Notes under the pieces: generated by a model
What the model was told of the DNA's origin: nothing
Database searches by the model: none
What the model saw: only the letters and a program-made list of their open reading frames with translations
Shown here: positions 25,673 to 36,504 of the stretch, piece after piece
Position numbering within the stretch: position 1 is the stretch's first letter
How the letters are laid out: the number at the start of each line of letters is the position of its first letter
Translations under genes and position numbers: made by a program
DNA from: Kitasatospora purpeofusca
Lineage (GTDB): Bacteria; Actinomycetota; Actinomycetes; Streptomycetales; Streptomycetaceae
Assembly: GCF_000718025.1 (NCBI RefSeq)
Contig: NZ_JODS01000002.1
Location: 372,001 to 436,000 of the forward strand
Direction of reading: 5' to 3'
Length of the DNA stretch: 64,000 bases

Positions 25673-25749
25673 CCCGCACAGGCCTGACCCCGCTCCTCAC
25701 GGGCCGGGCAGCACGGCCCCGACCGCACTGCCCCGACCGCACGGCCCGG

Positions 25750-25793
25750 CGGGCCCGCCGGTCCCCCCACGCAGGAGGGACCCGGCGGGCCCG
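25750..25793. terminator. Terminator between convergent genes
   Basis: CGGGCCCGCCGGTCC (25750-25764) pairs with GGACCCGGCGGGCCCG (25778-25793), with one bulged base and a 13-base loop. Confidence 0.65.
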
Positions 25794-25798
25794 TCCCG

Positions 25799-26743
25799 TC
25801 ACCGCCCCGGCGGGGGGAACGGGATGCCGGCCAGGGCGGGCAGCAGTTCCCGCTCCTCGTGGGCGAGATGGGCCTCCAGCTCGTCCGCCGTCCGCGCCAG
25901 CGCGGTCCGGAACGCCTCCGGTTCGGCGGAGTCGAGGTCGGAAACCAGTGCCACCAGCTCGTCCTTCAGCCGTGCCACCGTCCGGTGCTCCTCGGCCAGC
26001 TGTTCCAGCACGCCCCGCAGCTCCGGGTGGCTGCGGGCCAGCGCGGGGAAGACACCCCGGTCCTCGCCGGTGTGGTGCACGGTCAGGCCCTGGCAGAACG
26101 CCAGGCAGTGCTGGCGGAGCTGCAGTCCGAGCGCCGGAGCGCCTCCGACGCCTCCGGGGCCTCCGGAGCCTCCGACGCCTCCGGCGAGGTGGGCCTCGGC
26201 CTCGGCCCGCAGCTGCCGCAGTTGGGCGCGCAGCCAGTCGTGCACCTCCAGCAGTTTGTCCGCGAGGCTCGCCACCTCGCGCGCCGCAGCGCCGGCTCCG
26301 GCCCCGGCTCCATCCCTGGCTCCGGCCCCAGCACCGGGCTGCTCCAGGACGACCACGGGCAGCAGCCGCGCGGTGTTCCGCTGGTACTCCCCGTACCCGG
26401 GGGCCGACCGGACGACGGCCTCGAACAGCCGCTCGCGCCGGTCCCCCTCGGCGGGGACGGCGGTCGCGTCGAAGACCTCCGTGCCGAGTTCCACCCGCAC
26501 CAGCGGGTGGGCGAGCAGATTGCGGTACCACTGCGGGTGCTCGGGCGCCCCGGCCGCCGAGGCGACGACGAGCAGCAGCCCGTCCGCCCGGACGAATCCG
26601 AGCGGGACGGTGTGCTCCCGCCCGGAGCGTTCGCCGACGGTGGTCAGCAGCAACAGGTCCCCGCCCTCGAAGGGTCCGCCGACCCTCCCGCCCCGGGCGC
26701 GGAACTCCTCGACGACAGCTTGGTTGAACGACAGGGAAGACAT
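25799..26743 (-). CDS. Nitroreductase-family (F420-type) domain fused to a hemerythrin domain
   Basis: A 314-residue protein from the ATG at 26743 (an ATG two codons earlier is equally possible; no clear ribosome site). Residues 1-135 match the deazaflavin (F420)-dependent nitroreductase fold: LLLLTTVGERSGREHTVPLG, YRNLLAHPLVRVELG, then GYGEYQRNTARLLPVVVL. After a Gly/Ala linker (about 138-155) comes a four-helix hemerythrin-like domain: LLEVHDWLRAQL, LRQHCLAFCQGLTVHHTGED, LAEEHRTVARL and LEAHLAHEERELLPAL, with all iron-ligand positions present. Fusion of a reductase to an O2/diiron domain suggests oxygen- or redox-linked control. It is a single gene. Confidence 0.85.
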   Translation of the reverse strand: MSSLSFNQAVVEEFRARGGRVGGPFEGGDLLLLTTVGERSGREHTVPLGFVRADGLLLVVASAAGAPEHPQWYRNLLAHPLVRVELGTEVFDATAVPAEGDRRERLFEAVVRSAPGYGEYQRNTARLLPVVVLEQPGAGAGARDGAGAGAGAAAREVASLADKLLEVHDWLRAQLRQLRAEAEAHLAGGVGGSGGPGGVGGAPALGLQLRQHCLAFCQGLTVHHTGEDRGVFPALARSHPELRGVLEQLAEEHRTVARLKDELVALVSDLDSAEPEAFRTALARTADELEAHLAHEERELLPALAGIPFPPPGR

Positions 26744-27049
26744 GGGCATACGACTGTGCAGCTCTCTCCGGAGTATCGGAAAAGGACGTCGAAAGGGGGA
26801 GGCGGCACCGTCCCGGGACAGGCCCGGTCGCGGCCGCGAAGAGGTGTGAAGAGCGCGAGGAAGCGCGAGGAAGCGCTCCGAGGAGCTCAGGAAAGGGGAG
26901 CGGAGAACATTCTCGTCACGCGTCGTCCCTCGTATCGGGTGCCGGCCCGGCTGCCGGCCGGCCCACATCTCTTTGGCCGGCGCCACGCTGCACGCGGCCC
27001 ATCCCAGCACCCGCGCGGCTCGGCTGTCAACGCGTCGACGGGGCGGAGA
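26744..27049. other. Intergenic, upstream of the nitroreductase-hemerythrin gene
   Basis: This stretch holds short direct repeats GCGAGGAA near 26860-26875 and a purine-rich block. I see no open frame with a ribosome site and no clear promoter. Confidence 0.4.
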
Positions 27050-27094
27050 AACGGCGCACCGCCGGCCCCGGGGCGGGGTCGGCGGTGCGCCGTT
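27050..27094 (-). terminator. Perfect 15-bp terminator hairpin
   Basis: AACGGCGCACCGCCG (27050-27064) and CGGCGGTGCGCCGTT (27080-27094) pair perfectly around a G/C-rich 15-base loop, 19 bases after the deacetylase stop. The A/T ends read as a short T-run on the minus strand. Confidence 0.75.
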
Positions 27095-27112
27095 CAGGTG
27101 GAGCCGGAGGGA

Positions 27113-28303
27113 TCAGCGCAGGTAGGAGGCCAGGCCGGCGGGCTTGAGGCCGGCCACCTCGGCGGCGGCCAGGGCGCGCCGGAGGTCGTCGGCGAGGGTG
27201 TCGGTCCAGTGCATCAGCACGACGTCGCCGGGCGACAGGGTCCCCTCGTGCCAGATGTTGGAGGCGCCCCAGCTGAAGTCCGCGTCGGCGGTCAGCACGG
27301 TACGCATGCCGCAGTTGGCGGCGGCCTGGAGGGTGTCGGCGTTCCAGGCGAAGTACGGCGGGCGGAACACGGTCGGCGCGGTGCCGAAGAGGCGGGTCAG
27401 CGAGTCGCGGGCGTCGCAGATCTCCACCTGCTGCTCGGCGGGGGAGAGGGTGGTGAGGTCGGTGTGGGAGACGCTGTGGTCCTGGATCGAGGAGCCGGGC
27501 GCGGCGGTGACCCGCCGGAAGTAGTCGGGGTTGTTGGCGGCGGCCATCGGCAGCGGGAAGGCGGTGATCGGCAGCTTGTTGGCGGCGATCACCTGCTCCG
27601 CCTCCGGGGTGGTCTGCCATCCGTCGTCGACGGTGAAGAAGACCACCTTGTCGCTGGTCGGCACGGAGGGGGCGGCGGTCGCCGGGGTGGGCGCGGGGCC
27701 GTCGACCCGGACGTCGTCGACCGCGAACGGGCCCTGCTGGTACCAGCCGTGGACGGAGAGCTTGACGGTGGTGGCGCCGGCGGCGGCGGTGAAGCGGGTG
27801 GTCAGCTTCTGCCAGCCGCCGGTGGTGGACTCGGTCCAGGCGGGGGCGGTCGGGCGGTCGGTGCCGCCGGTGGCGCCCAGGAAGACGAACTTCCCGCGGA
27901 CCCAGGCGGAGGCGGTGTAGGTGGTTCCGGGCTGGACCGAGACGGTCTGCACGCACTCGCCGGTGGACTCGTCGCCGGCCGGGGTGACGGCCAGGGCGGA
28001 GGTGCCGGAGTGCGGCGCGGCGGTGGTGAGGGCGGCCTCGGCGGGCCCGCCGGAACAGCGCCAGCCGGGCACACTGCCCCAGTCGGCGAGCGAGGAGGCG
28101 GGGATCTCGAACCCGGGGTTGGTCGCCAGGTTGACGGTGGCGGCGGTGGCCGCGGCGGCGGTGGGCGCGGCCCCGGCCGACGGCGCGGCGACGGCCGGTC
28201 CGGCGAGCCCGGCCACCAGCAGCCCGGCCGAGGCGGCCAGCGCGGGCAGGCGCCCCGCCCCGAGGGTCGACAGACGGGTGGACATGCGCGAGGAGATGGA
28301 CAC
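27113..28303 (-). CDS. Secreted polysaccharide deacetylase with a carbohydrate-binding domain
   Basis: The GTG at 28303 has GGAG 7 bases upstream. The 396-residue precursor has a signal peptide ending AGPAVA-A near 38, a beta-rich CBM4/9-like domain (about 52-205, NLATNPGFEIPASSLADWG to GPFAVDDVRVDG), and a NodB domain from 215: FTVDDGW near 222 (metal-binding Asp pair), HSVSHTD (the His pair), RPPYF near 314, DADFSW and VLMHWTD. The family removes N-acetyl groups from chitin-like or peptidoglycan sugars. A TTGACG hexamer at 28446-28441 followed after 18 bases by ATTGTT may be its promoter. Confidence 0.88.
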   Translation of the reverse strand: MSISSRMSTRLSTLGAGRLPALAASAGLLVAGLAGPAVAAPSAGAAPTAAAATAATVNLATNPGFEIPASSLADWGSVPGWRCSGGPAEAALTTAAPHSGTSALAVTPAGDESTGECVQTVSVQPGTTYTASAWVRGKFVFLGATGGTDRPTAPAWTESTTGGWQKLTTRFTAAAGATTVKLSVHGWYQQGPFAVDDVRVDGPAPTPATAAPSVPTSDKVVFFTVDDGWQTTPEAEQVIAANKLPITAFPLPMAAANNPDYFRRVTAAPGSSIQDHSVSHTDLTTLSPAEQQVEICDARDSLTRLFGTAPTVFRPPYFAWNADTLQAAANCGMRTVLTADADFSWGASNIWHEGTLSPGDVVLMHWTDTLADDLRRALAAAEVAGLKPAGLASYLR

Positions 28304-28508
28304 GTGGGGACTCCAGCGTGGGGGACGCGCCCGTGGGGCGGACGCGCGGACAACGGGATGTGGGGGTGCTCCCGGAGGGGGCGGGAGCTTCGGCGTGCCG
28401 CACTCGGACCGGAGCAAAACAATGGACTGGACCACCGCGATCGTCAAGGGACCGGTCGTACCCGATGGACTCCCAATTCACTTGCGTAAAACGGGACAAG
28501 ACGAGACG

Positions 28509-30356
<1,848 letters not shown>

Positions 30357-30935
30357 GATCCCCCCGATCAGTCCTGCAGGTGCAGCGAAACTATCGGATC
30401 CCTCGCCGACTGCCCAGGGTTGTGACCGTGACGCGACGAGATCGGCACCGGTGTGTGCGGAAAGTGTCGTGGAGCCGTCGAGGGCCTCGTACGACTGTGC
30501 GGGAGCGGTGATCGCGAGGGCGATCCGGACACGATCCGGCCCGGCTCGGGGAGGGGCCCGGGGGAGCCCCGGCGGGAGGCTCGGGGGGAGGCGTGACGAG
30601 AGGCGCGAGGAGGGGCTCGAGGAGAGGGTGGGTTCGACCCTCGAACGAGTGGTCAGGCCGTAGTAGAGTCTCGCAGACCTGCGGCCGGGGCCCTCGGTCG
30701 CGGCCGAGCGCTGCCCCCGGCCGGCACTTGGTCCGTACCAACCCTGTCCGCGTCAACTCGTCCGTGTCAAATCGCCGGTGTCGACCCGCCTCCGGGTCGG
30801 GGCCGCGCCCGCGTCACCCGCCCCCACGCCCCCACCCGGGCTCCCACGCTCCCGCTCCCAGGCCGCCCCGCCCGTCACGCCTCCCCGCATTCCCCGCACC
30901 CCGTCCGCGCCTGGCACTTCCCGACCGAGGACTCC
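30357..30935. other. 579-bp divergent intergenic region
   Basis: It separates the acyl-CoA ligase from the conservon. Near 30632-30646 there is a palindrome GTTCGA-CCC-TCGAAC, followed by a TAGAGT hexamer (about 30663-30668) that could be a -10 for the conservon. Downstream of 30770 the strand is extremely C-rich (a pyrimidine-heavy leader before the conservon start). Open frames here match nothing recognisable. Confidence 0.45.
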
Positions 30936-33900
30936 ATGCGTCTGCGCAGCAGCTCGATCCGCGCGAAGATCATCGCGCTGCTCCTGGTGCCCATCGTCGC
31001 CCTCACCGCCCTATGGGCGTACGCGACGCTCGCCACCACCGGCGACGTCTGGAGCCGGCTCGACGTCAGTGCGACCTACAAGGAGTTCGGCACCCCGGTC
31101 GACCTCTACGCGCACGACCTGCAGAACGAGCGCCGGGCCGCCGTCCGCAGGCTCGCCGACCCCGGCTCCCGCGCCGCCCGCGACGCCTTCGAGCAGGCCC
31201 GCGCCGCCACCGACCACGACCTCGCCGTCCTGCAGCAGAAGAAGGACACCGAGGGCAGCCGGCTCGACGAGGCCCAGCGCGGCCGCTACCTGCAGATCCT
31301 CGCCGCCGCCGACCAGCTCAGCCCGCTGCGCGCCCAGATCGGCCGCGCCGCACTGAACTGGGAGTTCGCGCTCGGCCAGTACACCGACCTGATCAAGCCC
31401 ACCTTCGGCTTCCGGTCCGCGTTCGTCGCCCGCCAGAGCGGCCAACTCCCCCGGCAGGGCACGATCATGATCGAGCTGATGCGCGCCCGGGAGTACCTCG
31501 CCCAGGAGGACGCGGCGATGGAGGGGCTGCGCACCGCGCCCGGCCGGCCGACCTCCGAGCAGTACCAGGTCGCGCTGGACGCCCTGCACAACCAGCAGGC
31601 GCTGTTCACCGTCTACATCGCCGAGCTGGACCCGGTCGACCAGGCCGACTACATCGCCCTGCGCGGCGGCGAGGCCTGGGCCGCGCTCGCCCGCGCCGAG
31701 GCGGACTTCGTCGGCGCCGGCGGACCCGAGCGGGTGGTGCAGGCGATCAACGGCGACGCCTGGCGGGAGACCGCCGACCGCGCCCTCGGCGACCTCGCGG
31801 CGATCAACGCCCGGCTGAGCGGCACCATCGACGACCGCGACCACTCCTATGCGATCGGTCTGCTCTGGCGCGGCGGCATCGCCGGTCTGATCGGCCTGGT
31901 CGCGGTGGTGCTCTCGGTCCTCATCTCCTTCCGGATCGGCCGGGGCCTGGTCCGCGAGCTGATCGGCCTGCGCAACGCCGCCAACGAACTGGCCGGCACC
32001 CGGCTGCCCTCGGTCATGCTGCGGCTGCGCAAGGGCGAGTCGGTGGACGTCGCCACCGAGGCCCCCGAGCTGGAGTTCGGCCAGGCCGAGATCGGCCAGG
32101 TCGGCCGCGCCATCAACGCCGTGCAGCGGGCCGCCGTCGAGGCCGCCGTCGAACAGGCCGAACTGCGGCGCGGCGTCTCGGCCGTCTTCGTCAACCTGGC
32201 CCGCCGCAGCCAGGTCCTGCTGCACCGCCAGCTGACCCTGCTCGACACCATGGAACGGCGCGCCGAGGACCCGGCGGAGCTGGAGGACCTCTTCAAGGTC
32301 GACCACCTCACCACCCGTATGCGGCGGCACGCGGAGGGCCTGATCATCCTGGCCGGCGGCTCGCCCGGCCGGGCCTGGCGCAAGCCGGTGCGGATGGTGG
32401 ACGTGGTCCGCGCGGCGGTCGGCGAGGTCGAGGACTACGCCCGGGTGATCGTCCGGCCGTTCCCCGGCACCGGGCTGCTCGGCAGCGCGGTCGCGGACGT
32501 CACCCACCTGATCGCCGAACTGGTGGAGAACGCCGCGGTGTTCTCCCCGCCCAGTACCCAGGTCACCGTGCAGGGCGAGGTGGTGGCGCACGGCTTCGCG
32601 CTGGAGATCGACGACCGCGGGCTCGGGCTGAGCGAGCAGCTGCTTGCCGGGATCAACGAACGCCTCGCGGTGGAGCAGGAGTTCGACCTCGCCGACACCG
32701 ACCGGCTGGGCCTGTTCGTGGTCAGCCGGCTGGCGCGCCGGCACGGTATCCGGGTACACCTGCGACCCTCCCCGTACGGGGGGACGACGGCGGTGGTGCT
32801 GATCCCGCGCGAGCTGCTGGCGGAGGCGCCGGACGGGCTGCCGGAGCCGCCCGCGGCCTCGGGCCCGGGTACGGGTTCCGGTGCGGGGGCCGGTCAGGGA
32901 CCGGGTACGGCGCCCGGACCGGTCGGCGGCCGGCGGGCGGCGGTGGGGCGGCGCGGACAGCGCGACCTGGTCGCGGTGCCCGCCCTGGCCGAGGACGGCC
33001 CCGAGGACGACTCCCACGACTCCCTGAACGCGCGAGGCGTGAAGGGCACAAAAAGCGTGAACGGCGCGAACGGCACGAACGGCGCGCTGAAGGGTGTGAA
33101 CGGAGCGGGCGGCAGGCACCGGATCGCGGGCGGACCGCGTCCCTCGGCACCCGAACCGGCCCGCACCCCCGGCGGTCTGCCGCGCCGCGCGCGCGGCAGC
33201 GGCGGCCCCGTGCTGGTCACGGCCGCCGCGGACGACGCGACCGGACCGGGCACCGGCCGCCACCGGCGCGCGGACGACCCGGCGGCCACGGCGGACGGCG
33301 TCGATTCCCTCGCGCCGGACCCGGCCGAGGTCCGGACCGGGCCCGCCGTCGCCGCCGCGGACCGGCCTGTCGCGGCCGAGGTGGTCGTGCCCGGCGCGGG
33401 TACCGCCGACGCGGTGCCGACGCGGACCGCCACTACGGGCACGCCGGGCGGGCTCCCCCGGCGGGTGCGGCAGGCGAGCCTCGCCCCGCAGCTGCGCGAG
33501 CGCGCGGCGGAGGCCGCCGGCAGGGCCGACGCCCCGGGCGGCTCCGCTGCCCCGGGCGCCGACGGCGAACCGGTGCGCGAGCGCTCGCCCGAGGAGGCGC
33601 GGGCCACCTTCGCCTCGTTCCAGCGCGGCTTCACCCGGGGCCGGGGCACCTCCGGCACCCGGCCGACGGCCTCCCCGTCGCCCACCCCGGCTCCGGCACC
33701 TGCAGAGCCCCCGGCTCCGACACCGCCCGGGACGCCCTTCCCGGCACCCTCGGTGCGCCGCGCGCTCGCCCCGGCACCCGCCCCGGCGGCGCTGCCCGGC
33801 CCCTCCGGGGGCGAAGCGGCGCCGCTGGCCCGACGGGCGCCGGTGCCGCCGCCGACCAGGTTCGTCCGGCCCCCGTACCTGGTGCCGGAACCGGACGCAC

Positions 33901-34064
33901 CCGCCGGTCCGTTGTCCGACGGGCCGCCCGAAGGCACCGCACCATCCGTACGACCGGCGCGACCCGCACCGCACGTACGACCGGCAGGATCCGCACGACC
34001 CGCACCATCCGCACGACCAGCACCATCCGCACGACCCGCTCCAGCAGAAGGAACTGATTCATGA
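30936..34064 (+). CDS. cvnA: Conservon sensor histidine kinase-like protein (CvnA)
   Basis: A 1042-residue membrane protein opening MRLRSSSIRAKIIALLLVPI (first helix about 9-32), an extracytoplasmic nitrate/nitrite-sensor-like helical domain (about 35-300), a second helix near 306-328, a HAMP-like linker and a HATPase domain: LVENAAVFSPP near 528 (N box), EIDDRGLGLSE near 556 and GLFVVSRLARRHGI. There is no clear phosphorylatable His box, as usual for CvnA. Residues from about 620 to the end are disordered and Ala/Pro/Gly-rich with an odd NGANGTNG-type stretch. It heads the four-gene conservon; CvnA is thought to act on the GTPase CvnD. Confidence 0.93.
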   Translation: MRLRSSSIRAKIIALLLVPIVALTALWAYATLATTGDVWSRLDVSATYKEFGTPVDLYAHDLQNERRAAVRRLADPGSRAARDAFEQARAATDHDLAVLQQKKDTEGSRLDEAQRGRYLQILAAADQLSPLRAQIGRAALNWEFALGQYTDLIKPTFGFRSAFVARQSGQLPRQGTIMIELMRAREYLAQEDAAMEGLRTAPGRPTSEQYQVALDALHNQQALFTVYIAELDPVDQADYIALRGGEAWAALARAEADFVGAGGPERVVQAINGDAWRETADRALGDLAAINARLSGTIDDRDHSYAIGLLWRGGIAGLIGLVAVVLSVLISFRIGRGLVRELIGLRNAANELAGTRLPSVMLRLRKGESVDVATEAPELEFGQAEIGQVGRAINAVQRAAVEAAVEQAELRRGVSAVFVNLARRSQVLLHRQLTLLDTMERRAEDPAELEDLFKVDHLTTRMRRHAEGLIILAGGSPGRAWRKPVRMVDVVRAAVGEVEDYARVIVRPFPGTGLLGSAVADVTHLIAELVENAAVFSPPSTQVTVQGEVVAHGFALEIDDRGLGLSEQLLAGINERLAVEQEFDLADTDRLGLFVVSRLARRHGIRVHLRPSPYGGTTAVVLIPRELLAEAPDGLPEPPAASGPGTGSGAGAGQGPGTAPGPVGGRRAAVGRRGQRDLVAVPALAEDGPEDDSHDSLNARGVKGTKSVNGANGTNGALKGVNGAGGRHRIAGGPRPSAPEPARTPGGLPRRARGSGGPVLVTAAADDATGPGTGRHRRADDPAATADGVDSLAPDPAEVRTGPAVAAADRPVAAEVVVPGAGTADAVPTRTATTGTPGGLPRRVRQASLAPQLRERAAEAAGRADAPGGSAAPGADGEPVRERSPEEARATFASFQRGFTRGRGTSGTRPTASPSPTPAPAPAEPPAPTPPGTPFPAPSVRRALAPAPAPAALPGPSGGEAAPLARRAPVPPPTRFVRPPYLVPEPDAPAGPLSDGPPEGTAPSVRPARPAPHVRPAGSARPAPSARPAPSARPAPAEGTDS

Positions 34065-34480
34065 CCACTTCGACGCAGTCGTCCGGAGACCTCAACTGGC
34101 TCCTGGACGACCTGGTGGGCCGAGTGGCCGCCCTGCGCCACGCGGTGATCCTCTCCGGCGACGGCCTGGCCACCGGCGCCTCCCGCGACCTCGCCCGGGA
34201 GGACGCCGAGCACCTTGCCGCCGTCGCGGCCGGCTTCCACAGCCTGGCGAAGGGCGCCGGCGGGCACTTCAAGGTCGGCGGCGTGCGCCAGACCATGGTC
34301 GAGCTGGACGAGGCCTTCCTGTTCATCACCGCGGCCGGCGACGGCAGCTGCCTGGCGGTGCTGAGCGAGGCCGAGGCCGACATCGGCCAGATCGCCTACG
34401 AGATGGCCCTGCTGGTCAAGCGGGTCGGCGAGCACCTGGCCGCCGAACCGCGAGCCGACGTGGCTCCGCCCGGGAGATGA
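34061..34480 (+). CDS. cvnB: Roadblock/LC7 protein of the conservon (CvnB)
   Basis: A 139-residue protein overlapping cvnA by ATGA. It has the roadblock fold sequence typical of this family: LNWLLDDLVGRVAALRHAVI, LSGDGLATGASRDLAREDAE, HLAAVAAGFHSLAKGAGGHF, VELDEAFLFITAAGDGSCLA and IAYEMALLVKRVGEHL. Roadblock proteins act as partners or activators of small GTPases such as MglA; here the partner would be CvnD. Confidence 0.95.
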   Translation: MTTSTQSSGDLNWLLDDLVGRVAALRHAVILSGDGLATGASRDLAREDAEHLAAVAAGFHSLAKGAGGHFKVGGVRQTMVELDEAFLFITAAGDGSCLAVLSEAEADIGQIAYEMALLVKRVGEHLAAEPRADVAPPGR

Positions 34481-35079
34481 GCGGTCCGATGGCGGACGAG
34501 GAGCCGAAGGCGGTGGCGGCCGACCCGGAGCCGCCCGGACCGGGCGCGCCCGGCCCGGGGACGGCCGGATCCGGCACGACCGGAGCGGACGCGGCCGGAA
34601 CGACCGGCGGGGAAGCCGCCGACCGGGGTCCGGACGGCCCGGACGGCCCGGACGGCGACGGGTCGGGACTCGACCTGTTCCGGCCGCGGACCCCGGTCGA
34701 CGACCGCTGGTTCGACGACGAGGCCGGCCCGGTGGTGCGCCTCTACTCGATGACCCGGGGCCGGGCCCGACCGGTCGAGGACGGCCTGTTCGACCTGATC
34801 TCGCTGATCGTCGCCAAGGACCCGGCGCCGGTCGCCGCGGCCGTCCCCGCCCATGTGCTGGACCCCGAGCACCAGACCATCCTGGCCTGGTGCCGCCGGG
34901 AGCCGATCTCGGTGGCCGAGCTCGGCTCCTACACCGACCTGCCGGTCAGCGTCGTACGCGTCCTGCTCGGCGATCTCTACGACGCCGAACTGATCAGCGT
35001 CACCCGACCCGTTCCGCTCGCCGAGCTGCCGGACGAGCGCCTGCTGCGAGACGTGATCAATGGACTCCGTGCGCTCTGA
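34477..35079 (+). CDS. cvnC: DUF742 protein of the conservon (CvnC)
   Basis: A 200-residue protein overlapping cvnB by ATGA. The first 75 residues are acidic and Gly/Pro-rich. The DUF742 domain follows: VVRLYSMTRGRARPVEDGLF, DLISLIVAK, LDPEHQTILAWCRREPISVA, ELGSYTDLPVSVVRVLLGDL and ERLLRDVINGLRAL. The second half is a winged-helix-like fold, so DNA or protein binding is possible; its role within conservons is not settled. Confidence 0.94.
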   Translation: MSGPMADEEPKAVAADPEPPGPGAPGPGTAGSGTTGADAAGTTGGEAADRGPDGPDGPDGDGSGLDLFRPRTPVDDRWFDDEAGPVVRLYSMTRGRARPVEDGLFDLISLIVAKDPAPVAAAVPAHVLDPEHQTILAWCRREPISVAELGSYTDLPVSVVRVLLGDLYDAELISVTRPVPLAELPDERLLRDVINGLRAL

Positions 35080-35746
35080 CCTCCACGCCCCCGCCACCGC
35101 CCCGGGCCCCGCGTACGACGGGGGCGCCGGGCGGGCCAACGACCCGCGCTGGCGCGGCGGTCCGGCGGTCGCGGTGAAGATCCTGGTCGCCGGCGGCTTC
35201 GGCGCGGGCAAGACCACCCTGGTCGGATCGGTCAGCGAGATCCGGCCGCTGCGCACGGAGGAGGAGCTCAGCGAGCTGGGCCGCCCCGTGGACGACACCG
35301 CCGGCGTCGAGGCCAAGCGCACCACCACGGTGGCGATGGACTTCGGCCGGATCGACCTGCGGCCCGGGCTCGCGCTCTACCTGTTCGGCACGCCCGGCCA
35401 GGACCGGTTCTGGTTCGTCTGGGACGAGCTGGCCCGGGGCGCGCTCGGCGCGCTGGTGCTGGCCGACACCCGGCGGCTGGCGGACTGCTTCCCCTCGGTG
35501 GACTTCTTCGAGCAGCGGCGGATCCCGTTCCTGGTCGCCGTGAACTGCTTCGAGGGCAGTGAGCTGTTCTCGCCCGAGGAGGTCAGGGACGCGCTCGACC
35601 TGGACCCGGACATCCCGGTGGTGCTGTGCGACGCCCGCCGCCGCGAGGACGGCAAGGAGCTGCTGGTGGCCCTGGTCGAGCACGCGGCGGCGCGCCGGGG
35701 GACGAGCACCGGGACGAGCACGGGGACGAGCGCCGGGGCACGCTGA
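35060..35746 (+). CDS. cvnD: Conservon small GTPase (CvnD)
   Basis: A 228-residue P-loop GTPase overlapping cvnC by 20 bases. Motifs: G1 GGFGAGKTT near 45-53, a TTTVAMDFGRI stretch in the G2 place, and G3 GTPGQDRFWF. The G4 position reads VNCFEGSELF instead of NKxD, a known feature of the ATP/GTP-binding proteins of conservons. The tail is an imperfect repeat of GTSTGTSTGTS. It is the output partner of CvnA/CvnB/CvnC at the membrane. Confidence 0.94.
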   Translation: MDSVRSDLHAPATAPGPAYDGGAGRANDPRWRGGPAVAVKILVAGGFGAGKTTLVGSVSEIRPLRTEEELSELGRPVDDTAGVEAKRTTTVAMDFGRIDLRPGLALYLFGTPGQDRFWFVWDELARGALGALVLADTRRLADCFPSVDFFEQRRIPFLVAVNCFEGSELFSPEEVRDALDLDPDIPVVLCDARRREDGKELLVALVEHAAARRGTSTGTSTGTSAGAR

Positions 35747-36011
35747 GCCCGCCCGGTCCCGCCCGGCCCCGCCCGGCCGGGTCCCCCGCCCCGGCCCGAC
35801 AGGTGGCGTCTCATCAGGGTGTTCACATGCCGGACGATCCTGGGCGAGCAGGTTGCCTTGACGGGCCCGGCGTGGAAGGCTCTGGTGACGAAGGCCGCCC
35901 GGGCCCATTGCCGGGATGCCTCGAACGTGCCGCGCACCCGGTGTGCGTCCGGCACGCGTGTCGCAGCGCGGTACGGGACGTACCGGCAGACCGAGGGGGG
36001 AGGACCGAACC

Positions 36012-36140
36012 ATGAACGTCGAGCAGCGATGTGCCGCGGCCGGGTCCGCCCAAGCCGATCTCGCCATGCCGGCCACCCCGGCGCTGACCGTCCGGCGGTA
36101 CATCGACCACGCGCTCATCTGCAGCGCCTGTTGTCGCTGA
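36012..36140 (+). CDS. Probable cysteine leader peptide 1 (42 residues, ends ICSACCR)
   Basis: The ATG at 36012 has GGAGG 8 bases upstream. The 42 residues end RRYIDHALICSACCR and stop at TGA 36138-36140. The last codons are TGC AGC GCC TGT TGT CGC TGA; TGT is a rare Cys codon in such a genome. The 18-mer GCGCCTGTTGTCGCTGAC covering this end recurs exactly at 38647-38664 in leader 2. The RRYID part recalls the small peptides annotated as putative leader peptides in actinomycetes. It lies 364 bases before the winged-helix gene. An inner ATG at 36066 would give a 24-residue form. Confidence 0.6.
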   Translation: MNVEQRCAAAGSAQADLAMPATPALTVRRYIDHALICSACCR

Positions 36141-36277
36141 CCTCGCCCACCGTCGCCAGCCACCTCACCGTCACCGCCGTTCGCCGCCCGGGGGATCTCC
36201 CGGCCGGTGCGCCCCTGCCGGAACCACCGGACGGGCCCGGCGGACGCTGACGGTCCATCGCATCGTCGACCCGGCAG

Positions 36278-36297
36278 CACCGGACAGCAGTCCGGTG
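36278..36297 (+). promoter_or_regulatory. Hairpin downstream of leader peptide 1
   Basis: CACCGGAC (36278-36285) and GTCCGGTG (36290-36297) form a perfect 8-bp stem with a tetraloop AGCA, between leader 1 and the winged-helix gene. It could be an attenuator or stabilising hairpin; no T-tract follows. Confidence 0.45.
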
Positions 36298-36335
36298 GGC
36301 CGTCGTCGGCCCTGCCCGCTTTGCGGAGAGCACCA

Positions 36336-36434
36336 GTGAAATTCCTCGAACCGTTCTGGCCGTCCCGCCAGCCACACCTGTTCGACCAGACGTGTCCGGG
36401 CTCGCCCAGCGCGTCCCGGCACTCCCTCCGCTGA
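36336..36434 (+). CDS. Possible 32-residue peptide
   Basis: A GTG at 36336 with GGAGAG 6 bases upstream opens a frame of 32 residues (start VKFLEPFWPSRQPHLFDQTC) ending at TGA 36434. It has a single Cys and several aromatic residues. It lies between leader 1 and the winged-helix gene and may be a second upstream reading frame or chance. I recognise no family. Confidence 0.35.
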   Translation: MKFLEPFWPSRQPHLFDQTCPGSPSASRHSLR

Positions 36435-36504
36435 CCTCGGGTCGGTCCACGGCAGCACGCCCGGTAGACGCGCAGACGACTCCACCCCGTCCGTCACGCG
36501 CGAA

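Noticed and set aside
26750..28489. Long plus-strand frame across the intergenic region and the deacetylase
   Set aside because: Low-complexity Gly/Arg composition antisense to a well-supported NodB-domain gene.
35819..36250. 143-codon open frame between cvnD and the winged-helix gene
   Set aside because: It overlaps leader 1 in another frame, has no ribosome site and no recognisable sequence.
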